DNA from: Lysinibacillus sp. FSL W8-0992
Lineage (GTDB): Bacteria > Bacillota > Bacilli > Bacillales_A > Planococcaceae
Length of the DNA stretch: 64,000 nucleotides
Assembly (NCBI RefSeq): GCF_038008685.1
Contig: NZ_JBBOZQ010000001.1
Location: 3,844,001 to 3,908,000, forward strand
Direction of reading: 5' to 3'
The notes beneath the pieces are model-generated. The model had not been told where the DNA came from and searched no databases. It worked only from the letters and a program-made list of their open reading frames with translations. A program made the position numbers and the translations under genes. Shown one piece after another: positions 53,891-63,016 of the stretch; within the stretch, counting starts at the first letter, position 1, and every line of letters starts with the position of its first letter.

Positions 53891-54862
53891 ATGAAAAAGA
53901 AAATGCTTTTATTTTCAGGTATTACAACGACGCTCGCCGCTGCTGCAACGGGGCTGTTCGGCTTTGCGCTTTCTAATAAATTAATGTACATTCAGCAAAA
54001 AGACCCCGATTTTATTCGTGAACGCGAAACAACTGCCAAACGTTTTGACGAAGCTTGGTACAATAAAAATTTTAAATGTGAATTAAATATTGACTCTCCT
54101 AATGGCTACTCCATTCGCGGCATTATGTTCCAACCACTACAAACAAATAATACGATGATTATTTGCCATGGGGTTACAGAAAATAAAATCAACTCGGTCA
54201 AATATGCACGTCTTTTCGAACGACTAGGGTACAATGCCGTTATTTTTGACCATCGAAGACATGGGGAGTCAGGCGGCAAAACAACAAGCTATGGTTATTA
54301 TGAAAAAAATGACTTAGATGCTGTTGTAAAAACCGTGAAAGCGATGATTGGTGACAATGCCATCCTCGGTATTCATGGAGAATCAATGGGTGCAGCTACA
54401 ATGCTGTTGTATGCGGGAACGGTTGAAGATGGTGCTGATTTTTATATTGCTGATTGTGCCTTTTCAGATTTTTCAATGCTGCTTAAACAAATTGCAAAGA
54501 CTGAATTTAAATATGGTTCTATCATTCCGATCCGTTTCGCTGATTTCTTTATACGACTACGTGATGGTTATTCATTTAAAAGTGTAACGCCCTCTGAAGC
54601 TGTCACACACATTGAAAAGCCAGTTATCTTTATCCATAGTATTCCCGATACATTTATTCCAGCTTCCATGTCACTCGATTTATATAATAAAAAGACTGGA
54701 CCGAAAAAGTTAAAGCTTTTTGATAAAGGTGCGCACGCTCAGTCCTTTAATGAAAATATGGCTGAATATGAAGATCTGATACATGACTTTTTAGAAAGTT
54801 TTATTTATCAAAAAATAAATCACGATTCTTCCTCATCCAATGTCATTCCTTTTCATCGTTAA
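53891..54862 (+). CDS. Alpha/beta hydrolase with N-terminal membrane anchor
   Basis: The 323-aa protein has an N-terminal hydrophobic segment (about 5-27), then a serine-hydrolase domain with nucleophile elbow GIHGESMGAA (G-x-S-x-G), Asp in SIPDTF region and His in GAHAQSF. The ATG at 53891 is preceded by GGAGG eight bases upstream; the ATG at 53849 is not. It resembles YqkD of B. subtilis, which is near this locus. Likely an esterase or peptidase acting near the membrane; substrate unknown. Confidence 0.88.
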   Translation: MKKKMLLFSGITTTLAAAATGLFGFALSNKLMYIQQKDPDFIRERETTAKRFDEAWYNKNFKCELNIDSPNGYSIRGIMFQPLQTNNTMIICHGVTENKINSVKYARLFERLGYNAVIFDHRRHGESGGKTTSYGYYEKNDLDAVVKTVKAMIGDNAILGIHGESMGAATMLLYAGTVEDGADFYIADCAFSDFSMLLKQIAKTEFKYGSIIPIRFADFFIRLRDGYSFKSVTPSEAVTHIEKPVIFIHSIPDTFIPASMSLDLYNKKTGPKKLKLFDKGAHAQSFNENMAEYEDLIHDFLESFIYQKINHDSSSSNVIPFHR

Positions 54863-54865
54863 ATG

Positions 54866-54928
54866 AAAAACCTTGCAAGCAAAATGTCCATCTGACTTAA
54901 AGGACATTTTACAATTGCAAGGTTTTTT
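54866..54928. terminator. Long bidirectional terminator hairpin
   Basis: AAAACCTTGCAA...TTGCAAGGTTTT with inner AAAATGTCC/GGACATTTT, between convergent hydrolase and luxS genes. Confidence 0.88.
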
Positions 54929-54929
54929 A

Positions 54930-55400
54930 TTATTCTGCAAAAACGATATGCCATTCATCACGTTTTGCTAAAAATTCTTTTGCAAGTGCCTGTGCACCTT
55001 CAAGACTATGACTTGCTGCCCAGCCACATTGCACTTCATTACATGCTGGTACTGCTGTTGCATTCGTGACATCTGTAAATGTTTTTTCTAAAATCGTTAG
55101 CAATTCATCATAATCATTATGATTAATCAACGATACATAAAAGCCTGTTTGACAACCCATTGGACTGAAATCGACAATATGGTCGGAATAATTGCGAATA
55201 ATATCAGCCGATAAATGCTCTAAAGAATGGAGTGCTGGCATTTCCATATGCTCCTTATTAGGCTGTTTTAAGCGAATATCGTATTTATAGACTTCATCGC
55301 CACTTTTTCCTACTTTTACACCTGCTAAACGAACATAAGGTGCTTTAACTTTCGTATGGTCTAAATCAAAACTTTCCACATTTGTTTTTTCACGTTCCAT
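54930..55400 (-). CDS. luxS: S-ribosylhomocysteine lyase LuxS
   Basis: The 156-aa metalloenzyme converts S-ribosylhomocysteine to homocysteine and the AI-2 precursor DPD. Zinc ligands are in HSLEH and in VQCGWA (Cys); the catalytic Cys is in [14 protein letters not shown] precedes the ATG. Monocistronic. Confidence 0.97.
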   Translation of the reverse strand: MEREKTNVESFDLDHTKVKAPYVRLAGVKVGKSGDEVYKYDIRLKQPNKEHMEMPALHSLEHLSADIIRNYSDHIVDFSPMGCQTGFYVSLINHNDYDELLTILEKTFTDVTNATAVPACNEVQCGWAASHSLEGAQALAKEFLAKRDEWHIVFAE

Positions 55401-55700
55401 TGCTAACAGCTCCTTTTCTTACAATACTAACTATTATAACCGGTTTTCTATGAAATGTGTAAATTTTTAAAATAGAATGATAATTTAGCTGTATCCTACA
55501 CAAATTTTCAAAATAATAACAGTCTAAATCTTTCCCCTTTTGAAAAAATATTTTCGCACTTTTTATTACTGTTATTCTGATACCCTAATTAATAAAGGTT
55601 TTATCAAGTAAAAAATTTTTTCTTCTCATTTGTCAAAAAAATTTTCTGTATTTACTAACTTTTCTTGAAATAGTAGTATCATAGCAGTTTCAACTTTCTA

Positions 55701-55842
55701 GATCGCTGAAACCAATGGATGCGGGGGAACCAAATTTTTTGGATGAACATTCAATCCAAGGGGTGAATCCTTGTTAAGGTAGGGCTACTCAAAGGCCCGA
55801 ATCCGTCAGCTAACCTCGTAAGCGTTAAATGAGAAGGAAGAT
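55701..55842 (+). promoter_or_regulatory. c-di-AMP riboswitch (ydaO-yuaA type)
   Basis: Conserved landmarks in order: ATCGCTGAAACC, GCGGGGGAACCAA, GGGGTGAATCC, TAAGGTAGGGCTA, GGCCCGAATCCGTCAGC, TAACCTCGTAAGCGT, GAGAAGGAAGA. These match the ydaO element nearly base for base. It lies 233 bases before the MFS start. A clean terminator between them was not seen; only a weak CTTGTA/TACAAG pair at about 55847-55877. Confidence 0.95.
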
Positions 55843-56075
55843 GGAGCTTGTACTATTTGAAAATGATGTATCTACAAGTCTTAGGGCTTTAAACATACTT
55901 ATGATCAATACAACCTCCAAAACTCCCCATCATTACTTTTTATTGAATTAGAAAGCGTGATGAAACGATCGTGGGTAACACCATTTATTATGTTAGAGAT
56001 ATTTGAAAACGGATTCAACACCACTTATCTCCATCGTATTGCCCTGATTATTAAGTGAAAACGGAGGAAACCAAT
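55843..56075 (+). other. Riboswitch leader remainder
   Basis: A 36-codon frame (ATG at 55841) exists but its ribosome site is the riboswitch tail, so it is doubtful. No other gene. GGAGG at the 3' end serves the MFS gene. Confidence 0.4.
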
Positions 56076-57344
56076 ATGACTACTCAACAAGGAAAAAAAG
56101 GCATCTTTTATGGATGGTGGATTGTAGTGGCATGCGTCATGATTATGACATTTTTGTATGCACCAATTATTAATTTAGTGTCACTTTATACTGTCCCTGT
56201 AACAGAAGATTTGGGAATTGGAAGAACTGAATTTATGACGTATTATACGATTATGGCTTTAGTATCAATGATCTTCTGTCCAATTGCAGGAAAAGTGATG
56301 AGGAATATGGACATTCGTCTTTACTTGACGATATTTACAACACTAGGCACCATTTCATATGTAGGATTTTCATTTGCAACGACTGCGATGCACTTTTATT
56401 TATTCGCAGTGCTAATGGGGGCTTCATTAGCAGGAGCTGCTCTTATTCCTGCACCAGTATTAATAACAAATTGGTTTAACGAAAAGCGTGGATTATGTTT
56501 AGGGATTGCACTAGCAGGTAGTGGTCTTGGCGGTGTCATCCTTAGCCCTGTCCTAAACTGGCTTATTACAGATTATGGTTGGAGAAGTGCTTACCTCATT
56601 ACGGGCATTTCAATGTTTGTGTTAATCGTACCTATGGCATTATTTGTTATTCGACTTAAACCTGCAGATAAAGGTCTTGTTCCGCTAGGTGAAATAAAAA
56701 ATATAACGACTTCTTCACAAACAGTAGAAGGGCTTTCACAAAGGGAGGCATTTAGATCCGTATCATTTTGGGCACTTTGTGCGGCAATTGTTGTCGGTGG
56801 TATTGTCGTGAATGGTATGATCATTAACCTCGCACCTTATTTAAAGGATATTGGTGGCACACCTCAACACGCTGCAATATTGCTTTCTTTAGGTTCAGCA
56901 ATGGTCATCGTCGGAAAATTATTAGTCGGTCGCTTATACGATAAATTAGGTACCATCACAACATTACTTATTATTTGTGGCTCTGGTTTAGTAAGCTTTT
57001 TATTTTTGATGAGAGGCGACCTATTAATACCTGGTATCCTGTATACGATATTTACTGGATTTGGTGCGACGGCCGTTACAGTTACACCTGCTTACTTAAC
57101 TTCATCACTATTTGGGGAAAAAGAATATAGCGCGAAATTCGGGATTGTCTCATTATTTTCATCACTAGGCGCTGCACTAACACCAATTGTTTCTGGCGCA
57201 ATTTATAATATAAATCATTCCTATGGATTACTGTTAAATGTCTTAATTGTACTTTCAATCGTGTTATTTGGATTGTTTGTCATTGCCATTAAAACAAAAC
57301 CTAAATTTAATACAACTTCAGATATGGAATATTCATTAGACTAG
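56076..57344 (+). CDS. MFS transporter (OFA / monocarboxylate-like)
   Basis: The 422-aa transporter has 12 predicted TM helices. The N-terminus FYGWWIVVACVMIM is typical of the oxalate/formate antiporter-like and monocarboxylate group of MFS, and ITNWFNEKRGLCLGIALAGSGLGG is the inter-helix motif. The ATG at 56076 has GGAGG upstream; a GTG at 56055 overlaps it. Operon with an M20 amidohydrolase 14 bases on, and under a c-di-AMP riboswitch, suggests uptake of an N-acylated or carboxylate solute. Confidence 0.92.
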   Translation: MTTQQGKKGIFYGWWIVVACVMIMTFLYAPIINLVSLYTVPVTEDLGIGRTEFMTYYTIMALVSMIFCPIAGKVMRNMDIRLYLTIFTTLGTISYVGFSFATTAMHFYLFAVLMGASLAGAALIPAPVLITNWFNEKRGLCLGIALAGSGLGGVILSPVLNWLITDYGWRSAYLITGISMFVLIVPMALFVIRLKPADKGLVPLGEIKNITTSSQTVEGLSQREAFRSVSFWALCAAIVVGGIVVNGMIINLAPYLKDIGGTPQHAAILLSLGSAMVIVGKLLVGRLYDKLGTITTLLIICGSGLVSFLFLMRGDLLIPGILYTIFTGFGATAVTVTPAYLTSSLFGEKEYSAKFGIVSLFSSLGAALTPIVSGAIYNINHSYGLLLNVLIVLSIVLFGLFVIAIKTKPKFNTTSDMEYSLD

Positions 57345-57358
57345 AGAGGTGTATTCAT

Positions 57359-58531
57359 ATGACTAAACATGAAACATTAATATTGGCGGAAAATTTTCAA
57401 GAAGAATTCATTCATCATCGCAGACATTTACACCAACATCCTGAAATTGGATTTGAACTACCGAATACAGTCGCATACGTTGAAAAAACATTACTTTCCA
57501 TGGGCCTAACACCTCAAAAAGTAGGACAAGCAGGGCTAGTTGTAACGATTGGTAATGGCAACGGGAAAACAATTTTACTAAGGGGCGATATGGACGCATT
57601 ACCGATGGAAGAAAACACGGATTTACCGTTTAAATCAACAAATGGATTTGCACATACTTGCGGTCATGACATCCATACGACGTTCATGCTCGGCGCAGCA
57701 AAGCTTTTAAAAGAGAAAGAAAAAGAGATTCATGGTACTGTCAAAATTATGTTCCAGCCCGCCGAGGAAATTGGTCTTGGCGCAAAGGATATGATAGAAA
57801 ATGGCTTACTCGAAAATCCAAAAGTTGATGCTGCCCTTGCCCTCCATGTCACTCCAGATTTAGAAGTAGGGAAATTTGGTTACAAACCTGGCATCGCCGC
57901 TTCATCATTAGATGGCTTCTTCCTAAAAGTGCAAGGCAAAGGCGGGCACAGTTCTGAGCCTCAAAATGCCATTGATCCTTTAATGATTGTCAATGCGATA
58001 TACAATCAAATGAATACATTAGTCAGCAAAGAAATTGATCCTAAAGAAAGAGCCGTTCTCGTTATTGGTAAAATGGGTGGCGGCACAGTAGCAAATATAA
58101 TTCCAGATACAGCACATTTAGAGGCTACACTACGCTCTTTCAAACCAGAAGTTAGGGATCATCTATTTAATAGAGTTCAAGAAATTATAGATGCGACAGT
58201 GAAAATGATGCGTGGAACATATGAATTAAAGACTATCTCTACCCCATCACTTTATAATAATGAAACACTGTGCAAACAAGTCGTACCTTTTGTGAAAGAA
58301 ATTTTAGGGGAAGACAATTTACAAATTGACGCTGAACCATTAGCAGGCACCGAAGATTTCTCTTACATTAGCCAACAAGTGCCAACAATGTTTATGTGGG
58401 CTGGCTCCAACGGATTAGGTGACAACAACTACCCACTACACAACCCAAATATTATGTTAGACGAAGGTGTTATTCCATTAGGGGTAGCGGTCGTTGTGCA
58501 TAGTGCTATTAGTTGGTTAAATCAGGCTTAG
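57359..58531 (+). CDS. M20 family amidohydrolase (hippurate/N-acyl-amino-acid hydrolase type)
   Basis: The 390-aa di-metal enzyme has RRHLHQHPEIGFE, GDMDALPMEE, FAHTCGHDIHT (metal ligands), QPAEEIGLGA (catalytic Glu and metal), and the lid-domain motif GKGGHSSEPQNAIDP. The C-terminal metal site is AGTEDFSYI. It releases amino acids from N-acyl groups. Coupled with the MFS protein it forms an import-and-hydrolyse pair. GAGAGGTG precedes the ATG. Confidence 0.93.
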   Translation: MTKHETLILAENFQEEFIHHRRHLHQHPEIGFELPNTVAYVEKTLLSMGLTPQKVGQAGLVVTIGNGNGKTILLRGDMDALPMEENTDLPFKSTNGFAHTCGHDIHTTFMLGAAKLLKEKEKEIHGTVKIMFQPAEEIGLGAKDMIENGLLENPKVDAALALHVTPDLEVGKFGYKPGIAASSLDGFFLKVQGKGGHSSEPQNAIDPLMIVNAIYNQMNTLVSKEIDPKERAVLVIGKMGGGTVANIIPDTAHLEATLRSFKPEVRDHLFNRVQEIIDATVKMMRGTYELKTISTPSLYNNETLCKQVVPFVKEILGEDNLQIDAEPLAGTEDFSYISQQVPTMFMWAGSNGLGDNNYPLHNPNIMLDEGVIPLGVAVVVHSAISWLNQA

Positions 58532-58546
58532 CCTTTTCTAAAGTCC

Positions 58547-58588
58547 AGAAGGTAGAAGAACTCTAAAATTTGAGTTCTTCTACCTTCT
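58547..58588 (+). terminator. Terminator after MFS-M20 operon
   Basis: AGAAGGTAGAAGAACTC, loop TAAAATTT, GAGTTCTTCTACCTTCT, then TTTTTTC. Confidence 0.88.
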
Positions 58589-58744
58589 TTTTTCTTGTTC
58601 CTATTAAAGCTTATATCATCTACTGACATTTAGCCTCTACAACAAATTTACCGGTATCAATATCCTCTTAAGTAAATGACATAGCAAAGCATGCGCTCTA
58701 TTGTTTCATCTTTCATTATAACGAACGCCACCTTTTCTTCAGCT

Positions 58745-60154
58745 CTATACAGGAATTTTCCAATCTCGGTTCACAGAAGTTCCTAAATATTCATCTGAGT
58801 AATTTGAAACTACTTCTTTTTGCGGGAATTTATTCAAATACCATCGTTTCATTAGTATATAGTAAATGAAAACAGATATAGGGAAACCTACGAAATACAT
58901 GTAATCTATGAACACTATAGCGAGTACACTACTAATGAGCCACGCTAGCATACCTGCCAAGTTTACCCCACGATTGTATGTAAATTGCCCCTCCTGCCTA
59001 TATAAATCTGTCACATGTAAACGACGCTTACGAATTATGTAGTAATCACAAATGATTACACCCGCTAATGCTGACATTGTTGCACCATAATATCCTAAGA
59101 AAACAAATAATTTATCTAAAACTAACCATGGTTGAAAAACTGTACCAATAATTCCTGCCAAAATAATGCCCCATGCATAAGATAAATTAAATTTAGCTCC
59201 TGCATTTACAAATGTTAAAGATGCGGGTATTAGATTTGCGGCAGAATTGGTTGACCATTGTGCTAAGACAACTAGTAATAAAATGATTACCATAATCCAA
59301 CCAGTTGCAAGCTGTTGCACTACTTCAATAGGATTCCAGTTGCCAGTAGCTAAAAAACTTACTGCTCCAATTATACCGATAAATGTTTGGACAGTTGGCA
59401 AGGCTAACAAATGAGGGATGTAACTATTTGTATTTCTCCGGAACCAATTGCGCTCATTTCTTGGTGCTTTCACATAACGCGTTAGATTTGGTATATCCAC
59501 TGCAAGTAAAGACCAGAAGCCCATATTAGCAGCCATAATAAGCAACCATGTTGTTTCAGCTGAACTGCCCTCATACGTAAAAATATTTATCCCTTCTACT
59601 GTAGCTATACTTGAAATCTTCACAAAAATCCAAATTGAAATCAAAATAATGGAAGGTGCTGCAATAACGGCAAATCGATCGATTGCCTTAATACCAAAGG
59701 CGGTATTCGCTATTTGAACACCCGCAAACACAACATACCATACAAACCAAAAATCAAATCCCGTTAAATTTGCCACAATATAGTTAATGGCCGTTGCGCC
59801 AAGATATGTTTGAATACCGAACCAAATACAAGCGACTATACCTCTTATTAACGATGGAATATGCACACCTACAGTGCCAAAAGGTGCTCTTAAATAAGCT
59901 GCAAACGATAAACCATGCTCAATACCAATATCTCCGGTTAAACTCGCGACAATCGCTATTAGTACATTGGCAACAAAAATTGCGCCCGCTAATTGCCAAA
60001 GCGTCATCGATTCAATACCATTTGCTCCAATTTGGAATGTTGCAATAATGACCGCCATTCCGACCCAAATATTAAAAAAACCTAGACCTGTAATAATGCG
60101 ATGCCTTCTTAAAGTGGGCACGATATCCTTGGTAATTAATGTGTTGCGTTTCAT
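58745..60154 (-). CDS. NCS1 family nucleobase/allantoin/hydantoin permease
   Basis: The 469-aa transporter has 12 TM helices. NCS1 features include the N-terminal RRHRIITGLGFFNIWVGMA, FGTVGVHIPSLIRGIVACIWFGIQT, and NTNSYIPHLLALP. It imports cytosine, uracil, allantoin or hydantoins with a cation. It follows the nitrilase-family gene after 23 bases, so the pair is one operon under the sigma-54 promoter at 61059-61075. Confidence 0.93.
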   Translation of the reverse strand: MKRNTLITKDIVPTLRRHRIITGLGFFNIWVGMAVIIATFQIGANGIESMTLWQLAGAIFVANVLIAIVASLTGDIGIEHGLSFAAYLRAPFGTVGVHIPSLIRGIVACIWFGIQTYLGATAINYIVANLTGFDFWFVWYVVFAGVQIANTAFGIKAIDRFAVIAAPSIILISIWIFVKISSIATVEGINIFTYEGSSAETTWLLIMAANMGFWSLLAVDIPNLTRYVKAPRNERNWFRRNTNSYIPHLLALPTVQTFIGIIGAVSFLATGNWNPIEVVQQLATGWIMVIILLLVVLAQWSTNSAANLIPASLTFVNAGAKFNLSYAWGIILAGIIGTVFQPWLVLDKLFVFLGYYGATMSALAGVIICDYYIIRKRRLHVTDLYRQEGQFTYNRGVNLAGMLAWLISSVLAIVFIDYMYFVGFPISVFIYYILMKRWYLNKFPQKEVVSNYSDEYLGTSVNRDWKIPV

Positions 60155-60177
60155 AATTCTCCCCCCTGATTAAAACT

Positions 60178-60978
60178 TTATTCGCTTGGATGAAAAACGG
60201 CTTTATTTAAATCTCTTAAATAAGGTACTTCTCTTCGTTGTTGAATGACTCGTTGTAAATTGATTGTTGCTACAATGCATTCATCCTCCTGTACAGCTTC
60301 GGCTAGGACATTGCCTTGTGGATCAATAATTCTACTTTTCCCACCAAAATGTGTTGTCTGTTTTTCACTTCCTGAACGATTGGCCGCAATAACAAAACAA
60401 CCATTTTCGATAGCCCTTGCTCTACTCGCTATGTCCCACACGTAGTAACGCTTTTCGCCAAATGCTGAAGGGTATACGAGAATATTAGCTCCTTGTAATG
60501 TTAAAATTCTGGCTCCCTCTGGAAATCCAATTTCATAGCAAATTTGTAAACCTATTTTCAAATCATCTTTATGGATAACTGACAGTGCATCTCCTCTATT
60601 AAATCTAAGATTTTCTTGATCCCAAAGATGTGTTTTTCGATATTTGCCCAATATGCCATTTTTCGCTATGACGAAAGCGGTATCAAAAATTGTACCTTCG
60701 ATTTCCCCTCGTTCTAAAATACAGCCGATCATTGTAACATCGTGTTGAGTCGCAATACGCTGTAAATAGTCGGTCGTTTCCCCTGGAATCGTCTCAGCAT
60801 ATTGCCAATCTTGTTCTTCAACCCGATAACCCGTATTAAATAATTCAGGTAATACAATGAGTGTTGCCTGTTGTTCAAGCGCTTGTTCAATTAACATTTG
60901 CGCCTTTTGTAAATTGCCAGCTTTATTGCATAATTCACAATTCATTTGTACAGCTGCTACTACATGTTTCAAAGTCAT
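60178..60978 (-). CDS. Carbon-nitrogen hydrolase (nitrilase superfamily)
   Basis: The 266-aa enzyme has the Glu-Lys-Cys triad: LPELFNTGYRV (Glu), GKYRKTHLW (Lys), LQICYEIGFPEGAR (Cys). Omega-amidase or carbamoyl-amide hydrolysis is likely; paired with an NCS1 permease it may degrade a ureido compound or amide. The start is ambiguous: ATG at 60978 lies very close to GGGGAG, and TTG at 60972 is better spaced. Confidence 0.9.
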   Translation of the reverse strand: MTLKHVVAAVQMNCELCNKAGNLQKAQMLIEQALEQQATLIVLPELFNTGYRVEEQDWQYAETIPGETTDYLQRIATQHDVTMIGCILERGEIEGTIFDTAFVIAKNGILGKYRKTHLWDQENLRFNRGDALSVIHKDDLKIGLQICYEIGFPEGARILTLQGANILVYPSAFGEKRYYVWDIASRARAIENGCFVIAANRSGSEKQTTHFGGKSRIIDPQGNVLAEAVQEDECIVATINLQRVIQQRREVPYLRDLNKAVFHPSE

Positions 60979-61058
60979 CACTCCCCATGCTTTAGTAAAT
61001 TAATGACGGCCTATATCAACTACATACAATAGTCCTCCTTTCCTTTACAATTTTTCTT

Positions 61059-61075
61059 AGCAAAAATCGTGCCAA
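61059..61075 (-). promoter_or_regulatory. Sigma-54 (-24/-12) promoter
   Basis: Minus strand reads TTGGCACGATTTTTGCT, an exact match to TTGGCAC-N5-TTGCW. It lies about 80 bases before the nitrilase-NCS1 operon. A sigma-54 activator gene (63017 on) is encoded 2 kb away on the same strand. Confidence 0.82.
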
Positions 61076-61201
61076 CTTTTCAAGGTTTAAAATAATGTTA
61101 GAAACCCACTTATATTGCCAATTTTTTAAAGGGAAAAATGAAAACTTTGTAGCAAAGTTATGCGTTTCGGCATAGTAGCAATGCAATTTAGTGTTTATAC
61201 T

Positions 61202-61425
61202 AGTAGAATTTCTTGAATCGCCGGTAAAACTCGTGTTTTCGCCGATAGAACCATATAAATAGCCGGTAAAACTCGTGTTTTCGCCGGTAGAATCATATAA
61301 ATAGCTGGTAAAACTCGTGTTTTCGCCGGTAAAATCATATAAATAGCCGGTAAAACTCGTGTTTTCGCCGATAGAATCATATAAATAGCTGGTAAAACTC
61401 GTGTTTTCGCCGGTAGAATAACGTG
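61202..61425. repeat. Tandem array, five 42-bp units (two 21-bp half-units each)
   Basis: GGTAAAACTCG recurs at 61223, 61265, 61307, 61349 and 61391, exactly 42 bp apart. Each unit contains two GCCGGTA/GCCGATA-type cores 21 bp apart. Several frames are open across it because 42 is divisible by three; none shows gene-like features. Confidence 0.88.
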
Positions 61426-61477
61426 TATCCTGCACTGTGCGGAAAGTGACTGACATAAGAGAGACCATCAGAACAAC

Positions 61478-61517
61478 AAAAAAGTGTTAGATTGATTGCA
61501 GTCAATCTAACACTTTT
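61478..61517. terminator. 42-nt palindromic repeat, copy 3 (terminator-like)
   Basis: AAAAAAGTGTTAGATTGATTGCAGTCAATCTAACACTTTT: same arms as 15353 and 45043, one mismatch at the centre; preceded by GAACAACA. It ends the isochorismatase gene on the minus strand. Confidence 0.82.
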
Positions 61518-61533
61518 CCCCTAACTATAAAAT

Positions 61534-62037
61534 TCATTCTATAAATTTCAAAAATCTGTTACTCCATATATTTTCATAAAAATCAATTGTCTCTTGTGCT
61601 GACATAAATGGGTTATGGATGGTAGAAGTCGCTTTACGTACCATAAAGTTTTCATATCCCAAGCCATGGGCGAATTTAATCGTTGCATCCATACAGTATT
61701 CTGTTTGAGCGCCGCAAAATTCAATTCGCTGCACAGCTAATTCGTCTAAAATTGTTTTTAAGCTTGTTTCGTAAAAAGAATTTGCATGTTCTTTTCTAAC
61801 CAAGTAATCTTGCTTTTGCACATCTAGATCGACATGAATCGCCCAAAGTTCCTCTTCTGGTACGAGTTCTTCATCACAATGTTGAACAAAAATAATTGGT
61901 TTTTGGTGTTCTCGATATAAAGCGATTCGATTATTTACTTTTGTGAGTAAATTTTGTAAATCAAATAAATGCTCGTTACTGAAACACACGCCATTTTGTA
62001 AATCGATAACGATTAAAACATCTGCACTAGTCTTCAT
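61534..62037 (-). CDS. Isochorismatase-family cysteine hydrolase
   Basis: The 167-aa enzyme has the Asp-Lys-Cys triad: VIDLQNG (Asp12), VRKEHANSF (Lys) and CGAQTEYCMDAT (Cys after E-Y). This is the nicotinamidase/isochorismatase-like hydrolase fold acting on amides or enol ethers. Monocistronic, with GGAGG before the ATG. Substrate unknown. Confidence 0.9.
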   Translation of the reverse strand: MKTSADVLIVIDLQNGVCFSNEHLFDLQNLLTKVNNRIALYREHQKPIIFVQHCDEELVPEEELWAIHVDLDVQKQDYLVRKEHANSFYETSLKTILDELAVQRIEFCGAQTEYCMDATIKFAHGLGYENFMVRKATSTIHNPFMSAQETIDFYENIWSNRFLKFIE

Positions 62038-62166
62038 TATCTTGCCTCCTCTATTTATACAAAAATTCTATCATTTGAAAACGGTATAAAGATATAGCAT
62101 GACATTCAATTAGTTATGCTACATTATAATATACATCAGTTAATTTTAATCAGAGGAGGAATTTAC

Positions 62167-62385
62167 TTGAAATTCATTAAAATTAGCCTTACATGTCTTA
62201 TCGTTTACATATTTGTGCATAGCCTCATTAAAAATGATTTTTTATATAGTCCAATATCCTCGCTATTACTCGGCTGCTTATTAGCAATTGTAGGATTAGA
62301 ACAATTTAAAAAAAGACGCAATTGGGGTTATTTATTTTCAGCAGTATCTTTGCTAGTAATCGTAGTAAGTATTTACTCATTTTAA
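62167..62385 (+). CDS. Small membrane protein, DUF3953-like
   Basis: The 72-aa protein has three short hydrophobic segments. GLEQFKKRRNWGYLF and a final LLVIVVSIYSF resemble the DUF3953 family of bacilli. TTG at 62167 is chosen because GAGGAGG lies seven bases upstream; an ATG at 62116 has no ribosome site. Function unknown. Confidence 0.7.
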   Translation: MKFIKISLTCLIVYIFVHSLIKNDFLYSPISSLLLGCLLAIVGLEQFKKRRNWGYLFSAVSLLVIVVSIYSF

Positions 62386-62420
62386 CCCCAAATACTAGTC
62401 ATTTATTATTTCATAAAAAA

Positions 62421-62464
62421 AGAGAAAATACCTTGCTCGACGTAACACAAGAGGTATTTTCTCT
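62421..62464. terminator. Bidirectional terminator
   Basis: AGAGAAAATACCT and AGGTATTTTCTCT around an 18-base loop, between convergent small genes. Confidence 0.82.
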
Positions 62465-62471
62465 ATATTTT

Positions 62472-62912
62472 TTACTCGAAGCTTTGCATCTGCATATTAG
62501 GACAGCGTTTACTTAATTCTGCAATGAACTCCGTTTTATTGTCTGGTGAAATCTTTATACTACTAAAGCTTGTAGATTCCACACATAATTCGAGTCCTTG
62601 ATCTGTTGGTGAAATTTTATAACCAGTGAATTCATCTGTTGTCGGAGAAACCTTTGTTATATTTTGATAAGGGATTCGACGTTTGAATGGTCCACCTTTA
62701 ATACATAAATACTCTTTATAGAAAACATATTGTATCGAAGTGCCATACCACCAAACAAAACCTCCAGCAACAAGAAAGAGAACAGCAATCAGCAGTAAAA
62801 TTGCAAACGGTAATTGTTTATACAAAGGAAGCAATGGGATTGAACCCATAATGACAACGACTAAAAATATACCGGTTAACAAAAACATGTTTACCTTCGT
62901 GCGAAAAACCAT
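62472..62912 (-). CDS. Membrane protein with PH-like domain
   Basis: The 146-aa protein has two TM helices (about 10-28, 37-56) and a C-terminal PH-like domain (about 60-140) with YKEYLCIKGGPFKRRIPYQNITKV spread over residues 68-91, the usual turn of bacterial PH families such as YyaB/YdbS-type proteins. Function unknown. Confidence 0.75.
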   Translation of the reverse strand: MVFRTKVNMFLLTGIFLVVVIMGSIPLLPLYKQLPFAILLLIAVLFLVAGGFVWWYGTSIQYVFYKEYLCIKGGPFKRRIPYQNITKVSPTTDEFTGYKISPTDQGLELCVESTSFSSIKISPDNKTEFIAELSKRCPNMQMQSFE

Positions 62913-63016
62913 TCGTCCATCACCCTTTCTTATATACTTACATTATAAGCAACAATCCATAAAATTGTAATTATTTTCAAAGATGCACTTTGTAATCGAG
63001 TCTGAATTACGCTTTT

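Noticed and set aside
61016-61468. 150-codon minus-strand frame with 14-residue repeats (GENTSFTGYLYDS-like)
   Set aside because: It is the translation of the 42-bp tandem array; other frames are open as well, there is no ribosome site, and the flanks read as noncoding.
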